Assembly (NCBI GenBank): GCA_947650365.1
Contig: OX393557.1
Span: 1,736,001 to 1,800,000 of the forward strand
DNA length: 64,000 nt
Origin: Chamaelirium japonicum
Taxonomy: Eukaryota; Streptophyta; Magnoliopsida; Liliales; Melanthiaceae
Direction of reading: 5' to 3'
Part shown: positions 31,396 through 43,433 of the stretch, one piece after another
Layout of the letters: every line of letters begins with the position of its first letter
Position numbering within the stretch: the stretch's first letter is position 1
Program-made: the position numbers and the translations under genes
The notes under the pieces: model-generated
Database searches by the model: none
Seen by the model: the letters and a program-made list of their open reading frames with translations, nothing else
Told to the model about the DNA's origin: nothing

Positions 31396-34300
31396 AAGGA
31401 GATTCCACTAGCCGATCCTCCACCAATCGAATGGGAAGCCTCACCTTCAATCGAAGAAATCATCCCTATCAATATCGGCAGAGGAGATCTCCACCGACAA
31501 ACTTTCATTGGTACCGGTCTTAGCGATGCAGAAGCGCAAGACATGGTATCCTTCCTCCAGTCCAATATCGATGTATTTGCTTGGTGCTTTGAAGACATGC
31601 CTGGGATCAATCCAGATGATGCTTGTCACAGGCTCGCTATCAAAGAAGAAGTGAAGCCAATCAAGCAAAAGCCACGCACAATCCGACCAGAATTACAAAT
31701 TGCTGTTCAAGAAGAGATCAGCAAACTACTCGCAGCAGGCTTCATCCGTGAAGTAGAGTATCCTACTTGGATCTCTAATATTGTTGCTGTCCCAAAGAAG
31801 AACGAAAAGGTCAGAGTGTGCATCGACTTCACCAACCTCAACAAGGCTTGTCCCAAAGATCCATTCCCCATGCCAAGGATAGATAGACTCGTCGATGCCA
31901 CTGCTGGCCACGAGCTATAGTCTTTTATGGATGGATACTCTAGGTACAACCAAATTCCACTTCACGCTGATGATCAAGAGAAAACATGCTTTGTGACCAG
32001 CAGAGGTCTCTATTGTTACAATGTAATGCCATTTGGCCTCAAAAATACTGGTTCCACTTATCAAAGGCTAGTCACAAAGATGTTTGAAGGTCAGATCGGT
32101 CGCAACGTCGAAGTCTACATCGACGATCTCCTCACAAAGAGCTCCATTCGAGACAAGCATTTATCCGATCTGGTGGAAACCTTTCAAGTCCTTCGAAAGT
32201 ATCGCATGAAGCTTAATCCAGCCAAGTGTGCTTTCGGAGTTCAATCGGGCAAATTCCTGGGTCATCTTGTGACCAGGAGAGGCATTGAAGCCAATCCCGA
32301 CCAAATTCGAGCCATTCTCGACATGCCATCACCTACCAATCGAAAGGAAGTACAACGTCTCACTGGAAGACTTGCTGCCCTCAATAGATTCATCTCAAAG
32401 TCTTCCGACAAATGTAAGCCTCTCTTCGACAAACTACGAAAGGCGGATACTTCAGGGTGGAGTTCAACTTGCGAAGAAGCTTTTCAGAGCATCAAGAAAT
32501 ATCTGGTGCAAACTCCCATCCTGACGGCTCCTCTTCCCAAAGAAGACTTGTGGCTCTATCTCGCCGTAACCGATCAAGCAATCAGTGTGGTCCTAGTTAG
32601 TAGAAGAGAAGGCATCGAACATCCAGTTTATTACATCAGTCATACTCTTCTTCCGACTGAGACTCGCTACTCAAAAACTGAGAAGGTCATCCTGGCCTTG
32701 CTCACTGCATCACATCGTCTCCAACCCTACTTCGTCTCTCATCAGATCACTGTCATTTCAGAACACCCACTCAAAGATATTATTGACAAAGCTGGTCGAG
32801 CTGGTCGTATGACCAAATGGGTGATCAAAATGAGCTCTCTAGGAATTCTATTTGAATCTCGCACTTCCATCAAAGGTCAAGCCATTGCTGATTTTCTAGC
32901 TGACTTTCCAGTTGAAGACCCCATCTCTTGGGAAGTAGACGTCGATATGCGCCTAGAAGATGAAGCTGATCCTCCGTTCAGTCTTGCAATGAAAACCGAT
33001 CCAAGCCTCGAAGCAATCACCACAACTCCTCCATGGAAGCTTTACACTGATGGAGCTTCAAGTGCGATCGGTTCGGGAACTGGGATAGTCTTGGTATCCC
33101 CCGAACTTGATCATCTACAGAAGGCCACTCTTCTCGGGTTCAATGCCACCAACAACGAAGCCGAATACGAAGCACTCATTTCCGGACTCGAAATGGCAGA
33201 ATCCCTGGGGGTAGATCGAATCATCGTCTACAGCGACTCCCAGTTGATCATAAGGCAAATCAATGGAGAGTATACAGCTCGAGAAGAAAGAATGCAACTC
33301 TATTTGGCCTTAGTACGACGTCTTCAATAATGTTTCACTAATGCTGAATTCATTCAAATCCCAAGAGCAGAGAACCGAGAAGCAGATGCCTTAGCCAATG
33401 CTGCCTCAGTTCTTGGAGACTCACTCGGAGGAAGGCAAATACAGATCGATTATCAAGAAGTGCCCAAGACCATCCCCGATCAACAGATCCTTGCTACTAC
33501 AAAGAGATCTGGGGGTGGAGACCAATTGATGTTGAACCTTACTACTGCAAATGAATTTGAAGATTGGAGACAGTCAATTTTTGACTTCTTCAAATGTGGC
33601 AAAGTACCAGAAGATCCCAATCAAGCCCGAAAACTTCAAAGGAAGCTCCCATGCTTTACCATTCAAGGAGAAGATCTATACTTCAAATCTCACAACGGGG
33701 TGATGCTTAAGTGTATTGGTCCCGAACAAGCAAAGGCAATCCTGATTAATATCCACTCTGGAGCTTGTGGAAATCATTCGGGAGGAAGATCTCTTGAAGC
33801 CAAGACGAAGCTACAAGGTTACTACTGGCCAACAATGGCAAGGGATGCTCAGCAAGTTGTTCAAAGATGCGAGCCATGCCAACGACACGTTCGAGCTATC
33901 CATCTCCCTGCAGACGAGCTTCACCAACTATCAAGTCCATGGCCTTTCCATTAGTGGGGGTTGGACTTCTTGGGTCCTTTCCCACCAACTCCAAGCAAGA
34001 AGAAGTATCTAATGCTGGCCACAGATTACTTCACCAAATGGGTTGAAGCCGTGCCACTCTTTCGAGAGACTGATGATGAAGTGATCAAATTTATTAGGCA
34101 CAACATCTTCTCAAGATTTGGTACAACTCAAGTTCTTGTTGCTGACAATGGAGCTCAATTCGACTCTGACAAGTTCCATGAGTTCTGTCTGAACAACGGA
34201 ATCAAGCTTTTCTATTCAACTCCAAGATACCCTCAATGCAATGGTCAAGCTGAAGCCTCCAATAGAGCTATTCTTGGTATACTCAAGAAGAAGCTCAACG

Positions 34301-34800
34301 ACAAGAAAGGATTATGGGAACAAGTCCTACCTGAAGTTCTTTGGGGGTATCGCACAACCCCAAGAAGATCAACAGGGTTCTCACCCTTTCATCTGACATA
34401 TGGATCGGAAGCAGTACTCCCAACAGAAAACATATCAAATACTCTCAAGACCAGGGCAGTTGAAGAAGGAATCAATGCAGAGCTTCGAGTCAATGATCTG
34501 GACTTCTCTGAAGAACTACGAGACCAAGCCTCCCTTCGTGTGGCCAAGTATCAGCAGAAGATCAAACGAGCCTACGATGAGAAAGTCTACAAAAGGTAAT
34601 TCCCAATTGGCAGTCTGGTCCTCAGAGCAGTTTTCTACAACACAAAGGAACACAGCAGTGGGAAACTTGCTCCCAACTGGGAAGGTCCATACATCGTCGA
34701 ATCAGTGGGAGGCAAAGGCTCTTATCGATTGATCTCACCAGAAGGAAATAGATTGCCACGAGCCTGGAATTCTAGACACCTCAAATTGTTCTATCCATGA
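31390..34800 (+). pseudogene. Gypsy pol: RT, RNase H, archaeal RNase H, integrase (copy 2, four nonsense codons)
   Basis: It is colinear with copy 1 pol, nine bases longer because of a duplicated AGR tripeptide near 32800. Stops: TAG 31918-31920 (TTG in copy 1), TAA 33328-33330 (CAA), TAG 33952-33954 (CAA) and TAA 34597-34599 (CAA). No frameshift. Motifs: VYIDDLL (catalytic, about 32113), LYTDGASSAIGSG, NNEAEYEALISGLE, integrase HSGACGNHSGG...CEPCQRH, ATDYF, VADNGAQFDS and GQAEASNR. Ends with TGA at 34798-34800. It is non-autonomous in its present state. Confidence 0.93.
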
Positions 34801-34904
34801 TGTAAATTCTATGATGAATAAAGTTCTCTTTCAAATGTTCAAATGTGCAAGTGTTCAGCTTTTCAATTCAAGTTCTGAAGCAGTTTCAAATTATCCATAT
34901 TCAA

Positions 34905-35245
34905 GTTACCAGATCTTTTAACAAGTTTGGGTGTTAGAGTTGCGACTCAACCCCTTACTGGCAAATGTTAAAACTATATCAGGTTGTCATTCAAAGCAAT
35001 CATCAAGTCACTGGTCGGTTTAACAAGTTGGGGAGTTTGTGTTGCGACACTACCCCTTACTTACAAATGTTAAACTGACCTTCAATTTCAATATTCAATT
35101 TCAATCAATTTCGATATCGTCTAACAGGTTTGGGTGCTTGAGTTGTGACTCAGCCCCTCACATACGAGTGTTACACGAATTCAAATTCAATTTTCAAAGT
35201 TACAACAAGTTTGGGTAATCGAGTTGCGACTCGACCCCTTACATT
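34905..35245. repeat. Four hairpin repeats between convergent pol and antisense gene (copy 2)
   Basis: Units near 34920, 35025, 35125 and 35212 share aagtttgggtg and GAGTTGCGACTC-type inverted repeats; the second has mutated (gtgttgcgacac) in a way that keeps pairing at the stem ends. The number of units equals that in copy 1. Confidence 0.72.
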
Positions 35246-35428
35246 CAAAAGATTGTATCTATTCTAATGCTATCCAGAACATGATATTCGAAGACATTCA
35301 ACTCAAGAGACATCCAACTTTCAAACACCAAAAAGATTTCTATTATCAAAAATTTGCCAAGTACAGGAGTGAGCTGTTATATATCAAGAGTTTACAAGTA
35401 CAACAACAAAAAAGAAAGAAGAAGAGCA

Positions 35429-38266
35429 TCAGGGTTTAGCCATACTGGGAGCGTGCGACTTCTCTCCTTCGGATCCACCGCGAGCTTTGCTCGTAACCGA
35501 TGCCTTGGAAGATCGGACGCTGCTGGCATGGACCCTGAGTGCCTCCACCGCCTTCTCGGCTGTTTCCTTGTAGCTCTTGCACTCGGTCTGCGCATGCTCC
35601 AACTCCTTCTTGAGGGTTTCCTCCTTAGCTGCTGAAGCGGCATCCTTCGCAGCAAGTTGAGCCTCTAGCTCCTTTATTCGAGCCACACGATCGAAGCCCA
35701 AGTTCTCGATCTTGAAGAATCGATTCTTCAATTCTTCAAGCTCGTGACCCCGGGCTTCATAACCATTTTTCCACCCCTGGCTCTCCAATTTCTCCTTGCG
35801 AAGGGCCTCAATCTTAGCCTTCAAGGCCTCCTTCTTGGAGGATAGAAGCTCCCTCAGCTTATCCTTTTCCTCGTGGGCAGCTTCCAATTCAGCCGTTAGG
35901 CGAGAAACTTCAGATGAAGCCTCTTGCTCTCCGTACTTCTTGAAGAGCTTCGTGCCGAATTTCAGAACCGCTGAGTTCTGCGAACAAACAAAAAGTGATA
36001 GAAGTATATCGAAAGATTCAATGCGAAAGACAATTCAAGCTGGTGCACTTACCACCACTTCAAGCCTATGAAAGGCTTCCTCGATCGGGGCCCCCGGAAG
36101 GTTGCAGAGCTTCCGGATCACGGGAGTTGGGTGGTTGATGTCAACCTCACCCAAGTCTTTCAAAATTGAAGCCATGCCTGCAGGAGTCCCTGCAAATCAA
36201 ACAGAAGTTCAAAAGAGTTAGAATATTTTCAAACTTCAAAGGCAAGATAATCAAGGCAAGTTACTACAGATACCTGAGACATTGACTTGAGGAGCCTTTC
36301 CCTTCCCACGATCGGAGCTCTTACCCCGAGGGGTCGACTTCTCCTTGGTGGGAGTTGGCTCTGGTTGGGGTTGAGGAGCCCCATCACCCACACGGCTCTC
36401 CCTCTCCAAGTGAGTAGGAGAGGGAGCACCCTGAGGAGGTGAGACTCCCCCTTCCTCTTGTGGCCCGCTTGGCTGAGCGAGCCCCGCCACGATAGCAGCT
36501 ACCTCCTCAGCCAGAGAGTGCGAGGGGGGTGGAGGTTGCTCAACTTCCAAACCCACACTCGTAGTCGCTCCTTCGAGACGAGGAACTTCAGGAGGGATTT
36601 AATCAAGGGGCGTGGGGTTGCTTCCAACCCCACCACTCCCTGAGAATTTTATCTTCAAGCGCATCGGGCGCTTCTTCAACTCATCGAAATGAAAGGCGGG
36701 AACCACCTTGTGGCCGTCGCCTTCTACATCCATCACCCCTTCCATACGACGGGCCTTTGCCTCATCGATTGGGATAGTCTGGGAATCTTCTTCTTCCAAG
36801 CCACCAGTGGGGGTGGGAGGAAGATCATCCCCACCACCCCCCTGCCTTTGGTCACCACCAGTGGGGGTGGGAGGAATTTCTTCCTCACCACCCCCGTTTC
36901 CACCATCTCCATCAGTGGGGGTGGGAGGAAGATCATCCTCGCCACCCCCATCTTCGTCATTATCATCATTGCCATCCTCTCATGCATCTTCTTCTTCTTC
37001 ATCATCATCTTCTTCCCCTTTCTTTTCTTCTTCCTCTCTATCTTCTTCTTTCTTCTTTCCTTCTTCGTCCTGTTGAGGCTCGATGAGGATTTTTCTCTTC
37101 TTCTTCGCTGGGCCTCGTTGTATCACCAGCTTCTCCTCCGCGGTAGGCAATCGACGCCTCGCACTGTAAGCCTTCTTCTCGACGCGAATCTTCCTGACAA
37201 TCTTGCCCGACTGAGGATCCTCCTCATAGTCGGAGTACAAGACCTCATTGTCTTCATATCTGGCCTGCGATCGGTGAAGGAGATTGGCTTTACCATACCT
37301 CACTGGGCAGTTTGAAAACTGCTTCCATGACCTGGTACCGCAGGTCAACTCGAGGAACAGGTTGTCAATGGCTCCAACCCTCTCCGAAGTCCAAGCAAAG
37401 ACGCCCCCCTCGCAGTACATCTTCACTTCATCGTGCACTTCGTTCCGGGGGGTCTCGGGTACGGAGAGAGGAGTCCATGCATCGGAAACAGATATGGGCC
37501 AATCCGTGTATAGTTTGTCCGAGGGGACTGTGTCAGCAAGTGGACGCAGTGCAGATACGCCAGTCAGGTTGAAGAACGGGCTATCTTTCCTCCAAGCCCA
37601 TCGATAATGATAGAAAAAATATCCAAGCTCGATCCGGGCAACTTCATCCTCTGGAATGCTGGAGTAACATGCCTTCAGATCCTCCTGGAAGTCCGATTCT
37701 ACGCGGCAGAAAGCGTAGATAATCCTCCAGGCATTCCCAGTGACCTGCCCGGGGCAAAGGCCGGAGGTGTTCAGTAACCTCGCGGCGAAGGGTGGCAACG
37801 GAAGGCGCAGACCACAGTTGAGTTGGCCGATAGTCACGATGGTTCCCATGACCTGCTCCTTACTGGCAAATTTGGTGAAGATCGTCTTCTTGTCAATGCC
37901 AAACGCAGACTGGATCCCCGGGAGTGAAGGCTAAACTTTCCCTTCTGTGAAGCAGGCGAGCAGTGTCTGCCACTTCTTTCTCTTCGCATCTGTGAATTGG
38001 CCACCGGTATTGTATACATACTCCGGTTCCTCTGTCAGAGACATGAGCGGGCCCAAAATGAATTTTGCCTTGGGGATATGCTCTGGCCTCGATGGCGCTG
38101 AAGCAAACCCTACTCCTTGGTGCCTTTTGCCCAGTTGTCCAAGTTCGGCAAGCACCGCCTTGCCTTTGCCACGTCCTTTCGGAGGAGATGGAACCTCAGC
38201 GATCTCCTTCCCCTTCCTCTTCAAGGAAACCGCACCCGACTTCTTCGAACTACCGGAGGAAGCCAT
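35429..38266 (-). pseudogene. Antisense three-exon gene of Tat element (copy 2, three nonsense codons)
   Basis: Exons: 38266-36274, 36189-36053, 35977-35429. Exons 2 and 3 are exactly as long as in copy 1 (137 and 549 bases) and exon 1 is 60 bases longer, so phase is conserved throughout. Stops in exon 1: at 37931-37933, 36980-36982 and 36599-36601. The protein starts MASSGSSKKSGAVSLKRKGK and keeps LLNTSGLCPGQVTGNAWRII, GYFFYHYRWAW, the acidic tract (here with repeated LPPTPTGG-type units between Glu runs) and the C-terminal coiled coil. The second acidic/Pro block (about 36790-36950) is a tandem expansion not seen in copy 1. Confidence 0.8.
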
Positions 38267-38719
38267 TTGACCGATCAAGCGAGAGCAGAGAACAAGAAAT
38301 CGGGAGCAAAAGAGTCTGGACTTCGAAAAAATTTTGAAAGCGTGAAGCGAAAAATGACAGCCAGAGAAGCTTAAGTATCCTGAGGGAATTAGGCGCGTAA
38401 ATCGAAAGGACATGTGTCATTACCATATCAAATCGCATGTTTTTGTAGGTACACGTGGCATCTATCCGTAGCAAGCGCAAAACCAGGCGAACAGTCGGGA
38501 CCAGACGAAGCGTTAGACCACCGATCCAGACAAGCCACCAGTCCAAGCAAACCACCGGTCCGAGTGAACCGGACCGCTGGTTCAAAACCTCATTCATACA
38601 AACCGAAGACTCAAAAAGCAGAAAGAATCAAACTCCATCAATGTACAAAACTCTGCCCGAAGATCAAAGAAGAAAAACAAGCTATACTACTTCCTCGCAA
38701 GGGCAGGTTCGAAACTTAA

Positions 38720-40415
38720 ACCTGACCGGCTGAATTTAACCGATCGGTCAAACATGACCGATCGGTCAAATTCATCCGATCGGTCGATTTTCTACTAGAT
38801 CAGGCAAAAAACATAGTTTTTTGCCTGATCACTCATTCCTTGACCGGCTGATTTTAACCGATCGGTCAAACATGACCGATCAGTCAAAATTAACCAATCG
38901 GTCGATTTTCTACTGGATCAGACGAAAAACGTAGTTTTTTGCCCGATCACTCAATCCTTGATCGGCTGATTTTAACCGATCGGTCAAACATGACCGATCG
39001 GTCAAAATTAACCGATCGGTCGATTTTCTACTGGATCAGGCGAAAAACGTAGTTTTTTGCCCGATCACTCAATCCTTGACCGGCTGATTTTAACCGATCG
39101 GTCAAACATGATCGATCGGTCAAAATTAACCGATCGGTCGATTTTCTACTAGATCAGGCGAAAAACATAGTTTTTTGCCCGATCACTCAATCCTTGACCG
39201 GCTGATTTTAACCGATCGGTCAAACATGACCGATCGGTCAAAATTAACCGATCGGTCGATTTTCTACTGGATCAGGCAAAAAACGTAGTTTTTTACCCGA
39301 TCACTCAATCCTTGACTGGCTGATTTTAACCGATCGGTCAAACATGACCGATCGGTCGATTTTCTACTGGATCAGGTAAAAAACGTAGTTTTTTGCCCGA
39401 TCACTCAATCCTTGACCGGCTGATTTTAATCGATCGGTCAAACATGACCGATCGGTCGATTTTCTACTGGATCAGGCGAAAAACGTAGTTTTTTGCCCGA
39501 TCACTCAATCCTTGACCGGTTGATTTTAACCGATCGGTCAAACATGACCAATCGGTCAAAATTAACCGATCGGTCGATTTTCTATAGGATCAGGCGAAAA
39601 ACGTAGTTTTTTGCCCGATCACTCAATCCTTGACTGGCTGAATTTAACCGATCGGTCAAATTCATCCGATCAGTCGATTTTCTACTAGATCAGGCAAATA
39701 ACTTTACTTTTTTCCCGATCACTCCAACCTTGACCGGCTGAATTTAACCGATCGGTCAAACTTGACCGATCGATCAAATTCATCTGATCGGTCGAATTTC
39801 TACTGGATCAGGCAAAAAACTTGGTTTTTTGTCCGATCCAACAATCTTTGACCGGCTAATTTTAACCGATCGGTCAAATTCAACCGATTGGTCGAATTTC
39901 TACTAGATCAGTCAGAAAACTATGTTTTCTGACCGATCACTCCAACCTTGATCAGTTGAATTTAACCGATCGGTCAAACATGACCGATCGGTCAAATTCA
40001 ACCGATCGGTCGAATTTCTACTAGATCAGTCAGAAAATTGTGTTTTCTGACCGATCACTCCAACCTTGATCGGTTGAATTTAACCGATCGGTCAAACATG
40101 ACCGATCGGTCAAATTCAACCGATCGGTCGAATTTCTACTAGATCAGTCAGAAAACTGTGTTTTCTGACCGATCACTCCAACCTTGATCGGTTGAATTTA
40201 ACCGATCGGTCAAACTTAACCGATCGACCAAATTCAACCGATCGGTCGAATTTCTACTGGATCGGTCAGAAAACTGTGTTTTCTGAGCGATCACTCCAAT
40301 CTTGACCCGTTGAATTTAACCGATCGGTCAAATTCGACCGATCGGTCAAATTCGACGATCGGTCAAAATTGACCGATCGGTCAATTTTGACCGATCAGTC
40401 AGAAATTGACCGATG
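38720..40415. repeat. Palindrome-rich tandem array, about 14 units (copy 2)
   Basis: Units of about 100-120 bp carry ACCGATCGGT palindromes, ttttctactggatcaggcga and aaaacgtagttttttgcc, then gatcactcaatccttgaccgg. Subtypes change along the array (gcccgatcac in the first part, ctgaccgatcac in the last third), suggesting block-wise amplification. It lies in the same position relative to the antisense gene as in copy 1. Confidence 0.92.
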
Positions 40416-40545
40416 GAAGTTTTATTTTTGAAAAACGCTGACACACGGCAAAAGCTCCTCTGTATATGTGACAGGGGGTCGTTAGCTTTGCACCACGAGT
40501 CCAAGTCAGCCAAGGAGGCCTCTTAGCTAACTTGGAGGGGGTAAC

Positions 40546-41302
40546 TGTGGGTGCAAATTTTGGCAAAGAAGTTTGCAAGCAGCGGGACCCACCGGCCCTG
40601 CTTGGTGGGCCCACGAAGACTACAGCAGGACCCACCGGCCCTGCTTGGTGGGCCCACAAAGACTACAGCGGGACCCACCGGCCCTGCCTGGTGGGCCCAC
40701 GAAGACTACAGCGGGACCCACCGGCCCTGCCTGGTGGGCCCACGAAGACTATCGCGGGACCCACCGGCCCTGCCTGGTGGGCCCAATCGCCTGTGAAATC
40801 CCCCAGAAGATGGTAGCGGGGCCTGCCAGCTTTACCTGGAGGATTCCCAGATACTGCAGCAGAAACCGCCATTTACCACCAGAGAAACCTATAAATAGTA
40901 GAGCCTTCGAATGTAAAAGGATCCGATTTCAAATCCAGAGAGAAAATCCAGTGCCATCATCATCTGATATCTGATTTCAGAAATCAGAGCCCTGGAAGTT
41001 CCAACCCTCTTAATCTCCAATTCTTCTTGATCTTCTTCTTATCCTCGAAGAGATTAGAGAGACCTCAGTGACACTTGGCCTGTCGAGGTCACTTTGATCA
41101 AAGTGTTAGTGAATTCGGGTTGCTCCCTATAGCACGGAGACGTAGGCTTCGGCTGAACTCCGAGATCACATCTCTTGTGTCCAATTTTCTCTGCTTGCAT
41201 ATTGAGAGTCCCAACTTCCATCGACAGATCAAACAACAATCTTCAACTTTAATTGACTGGTGAGGTGAGGTCTTCGGGTCGGCACGAAGATTTTCCCCCA
41301 CA
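40546..41302 (+). mobile_element. 3' LTR of Tat copy 2 (757 bp)
   Basis: Five 43-bp hairpin repeats (about 40583-40790); TATA box TATAAATAG at 40890. It is otherwise nearly identical to the 5' LTR. It is preceded by the PPT ggagggggtaac and followed by TSD atact. Confidence 0.95.
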
Positions 41303-43098
41303 ATACTGCGACTTACGGAAGGCATACATACATCTAGTTAGGTGTTTAGAACCATCATACCTTATGGATCTATGATCCGAAGAGAACGGAACGATGATCA
41401 ACCGTACGTGAATTGCAAAGAAAGCTGTCGGATAGCACCTTGTCCTTTGCGAAGGGAGGAATTCTCGAAGTCCTATCTCTGAGTGCAAGGACTACGAGCC
41501 GATGGAGGAATTCGTTATGAAGATGACAGTGAGCTGCGAGATCTCCTCCTTCTCTTTCACTCTTCTTCCTTCTCTTTTCTTCCTCCTTCTTCTTCCTCTT
41601 TCTTCCTTGGCCGAAACCATAAACAGGGAGAGAGGAGAGGGGGGTCAGGTTTTCTGAGAGGGGAGACTCTTAGGACCGGCCCCTCTCTCTCTAATCCTCA
41701 TATAGGGCCGGCCCCCAAGTGCTCTACATAAGCTAGGGCCAGCCCAATAGAGATAGGGATGAGGGGGGGGGACGGTTTTTAGGGTTCCTCCTTGTCTATC
41801 GTGAAGCCTGGACAAAAATGCCCTCACGAAAAGTGAAACACTGTAAGAGAGATTGAGTGAGGTGCGCTACTCGGAATTGAGTTCCGTCAACGCCTATGAG
41901 CTCCTAGACTTATTCCGTTCATTTTAAGATCCATATTCAATATGTTCTAAGCCTATATTTTAGTGTTTATCAAAATACCCCTATGGCCTTTAACACATGT
42001 GAATTAGGTTCTGAGGCTTCGGGCTTGCGTTCCATCGCGCTACTTCGCATCCAACGTGTCCAACCAGGTCGGGGAACAATTTTTTTTACACAATAACAGG
42101 GTGGAACCTTTAGGGTTCAGGATCTCTAGCTCCAATCGGATCCCTGATTAACTGTTCCGGTGACACAAAAAAAGTTCTGTTAATCAGCCCTAATCCGATT
42201 AACCCGCGTAGCCACCCAGAGTACGACGTGAGTTTAACTCTAGTTATCCTAAACATATATTACTCCCTCGTAACCCTGTTCTCTACTATACTCTGATAAT
42301 CCTTAGTCCCTCCTATTACTGGTGTCATGATTCGACTCGGGCGATGGGGAGCACCATCAAATCCCGATTGATCATCTGACTAGGATTTGATGGCTTGTCA
42401 TTTAAAATATCACACACTTTTCGGTGCTATACCTAGCATTCGAAACGTCGTCAGTCATACTGACAACCACCAGGCCTGAGTTAATTATGTGGACAGATTG
42501 ACTCATCAAAATGCACCTATCCAATATTAGACATCGGATAACCTGTAGGGATTGCATACCACTCAAGCGCCAGCCGGGTAACCCAATATACCGTGGTATT
42601 GGACTATGAAAAGTATGTACACGTTGGCATATCAAAGTACCACTCAACTAGTTGACTTAGTGTACATGGTCCCTCAGGGTTAAGAATATATTATATATAG
42701 TAGTAAGATGATTTATGCACCAGTGTCTGAATCACTGAACTATGCATCGTCTTGGTTCATATTCAACACGATCATCGTGCTTGGTCAGGTGCATGGGAAT
42801 CCCATGTTCCCGTGGTGGAGACTTCACCACATCCTCTACCTGCCAATAGCTTATTCTCCGTGAAGCGACCGGCATCACCAAAGCAGTGAACTAGATCTAG
42901 GTTTACACAAACTGGTCCACGGGATCTCCCAAGCATGGATCCACCATGCACCTCAGTGTCCTACTATATTCCCTAGGGTCCTTTATTATATATGAATTAA
43001 CATACACCAAAGTAGTATTCTAATTAAAACAATAGCCAAAGTTATCTTTATTAATGTTAATACAAAAAATCCACGCTCAGGACATACAAGGTACAATA
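41303..43098 (-). mobile_element. Outer copia 3' LTR (interrupted by Tat copies)
   Basis: It matches the copia LTRs at 58352-60278 (same strand) and, in reverse, 43434-45379 and 51278-53226. Read on the minus strand it begins TATTGTACCTTG at 43098 and runs to 41303, where the Tat copy 2 TSD lies; 39 bp more are at 27921-27959, and the terminal part left of Tat copy 1 is gone. Confidence 0.88.
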
Positions 43099-43433
43099 AT
43101 CTTCCACTTGGCCTGGCAGGTAATAACAGACTTAACTCCTATGGCATCCACATGCTTCTCAAAAGCCTTAGTTGGTAACGCCTTTGTGAAAGGGTCCACC
43201 ATGTTATCTGCAAACGCCACCTGAGTCACTGTAACCTCTCCTCGCTTCTGCAAGTCCTGGATAATATAGTATTTCCACTCAATATGCTTACTCTTCAGGT
43301 TATATCTTGACTCCTTGGATTGTGCTACTACTCCACTATTATCACAGTAAAGGACAATAGGATCTTGAGCTCCCGGTACACATCCTAAGTCTGTGAGAAA
43401 CTTCTTGAGCCACATCGTCTCATTGGCTGCTTC
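43099..43433 (-). pseudogene. Outer copia RNase H C-terminus
   Basis: The minus strand encodes ANETMWLKKFLTDLGCVPG, IVLYCDNSGVVAQSKE, KHIEWKYYIIQDL and ADNMVDPFTKALPT, the classical C-terminal RNase H of Ty1/copia Pol. Translation joins the RNase H N-terminal part at 53227 onward when the inner copia (TSD gcttc) is removed. Confidence 0.92.

Larger units (their letters stand above)
27960..41302 (+). mobile_element. Tat-lineage Ty3/gypsy retrotransposon copy 2, full length (13.3 kb)
   Basis: 5' LTR 27960-28759, internal 28760-40545, 3' LTR 40546-41302; TSD atact on both sides (27955-27959, 41303-41307). LTRs differ in length by exactly one 43-bp repeat and little otherwise, so the insertion is fairly young. 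Internal order: PBS, gag-protease, TAG, pol, hairpin repeats, antisense gene, palindromic array, PPT. Gag-pol is one continuous frame interrupted only by nonsense codons. It lies inside the 3' LTR of the outer copia. Confidence 0.95.

Noticed and set aside
38720..40415. Centromeric or independent satellite DNA
   Set aside because: It lies strictly inside Tat copy 2 between antisense gene and PPT, matching copy 1; it is an element-internal array.
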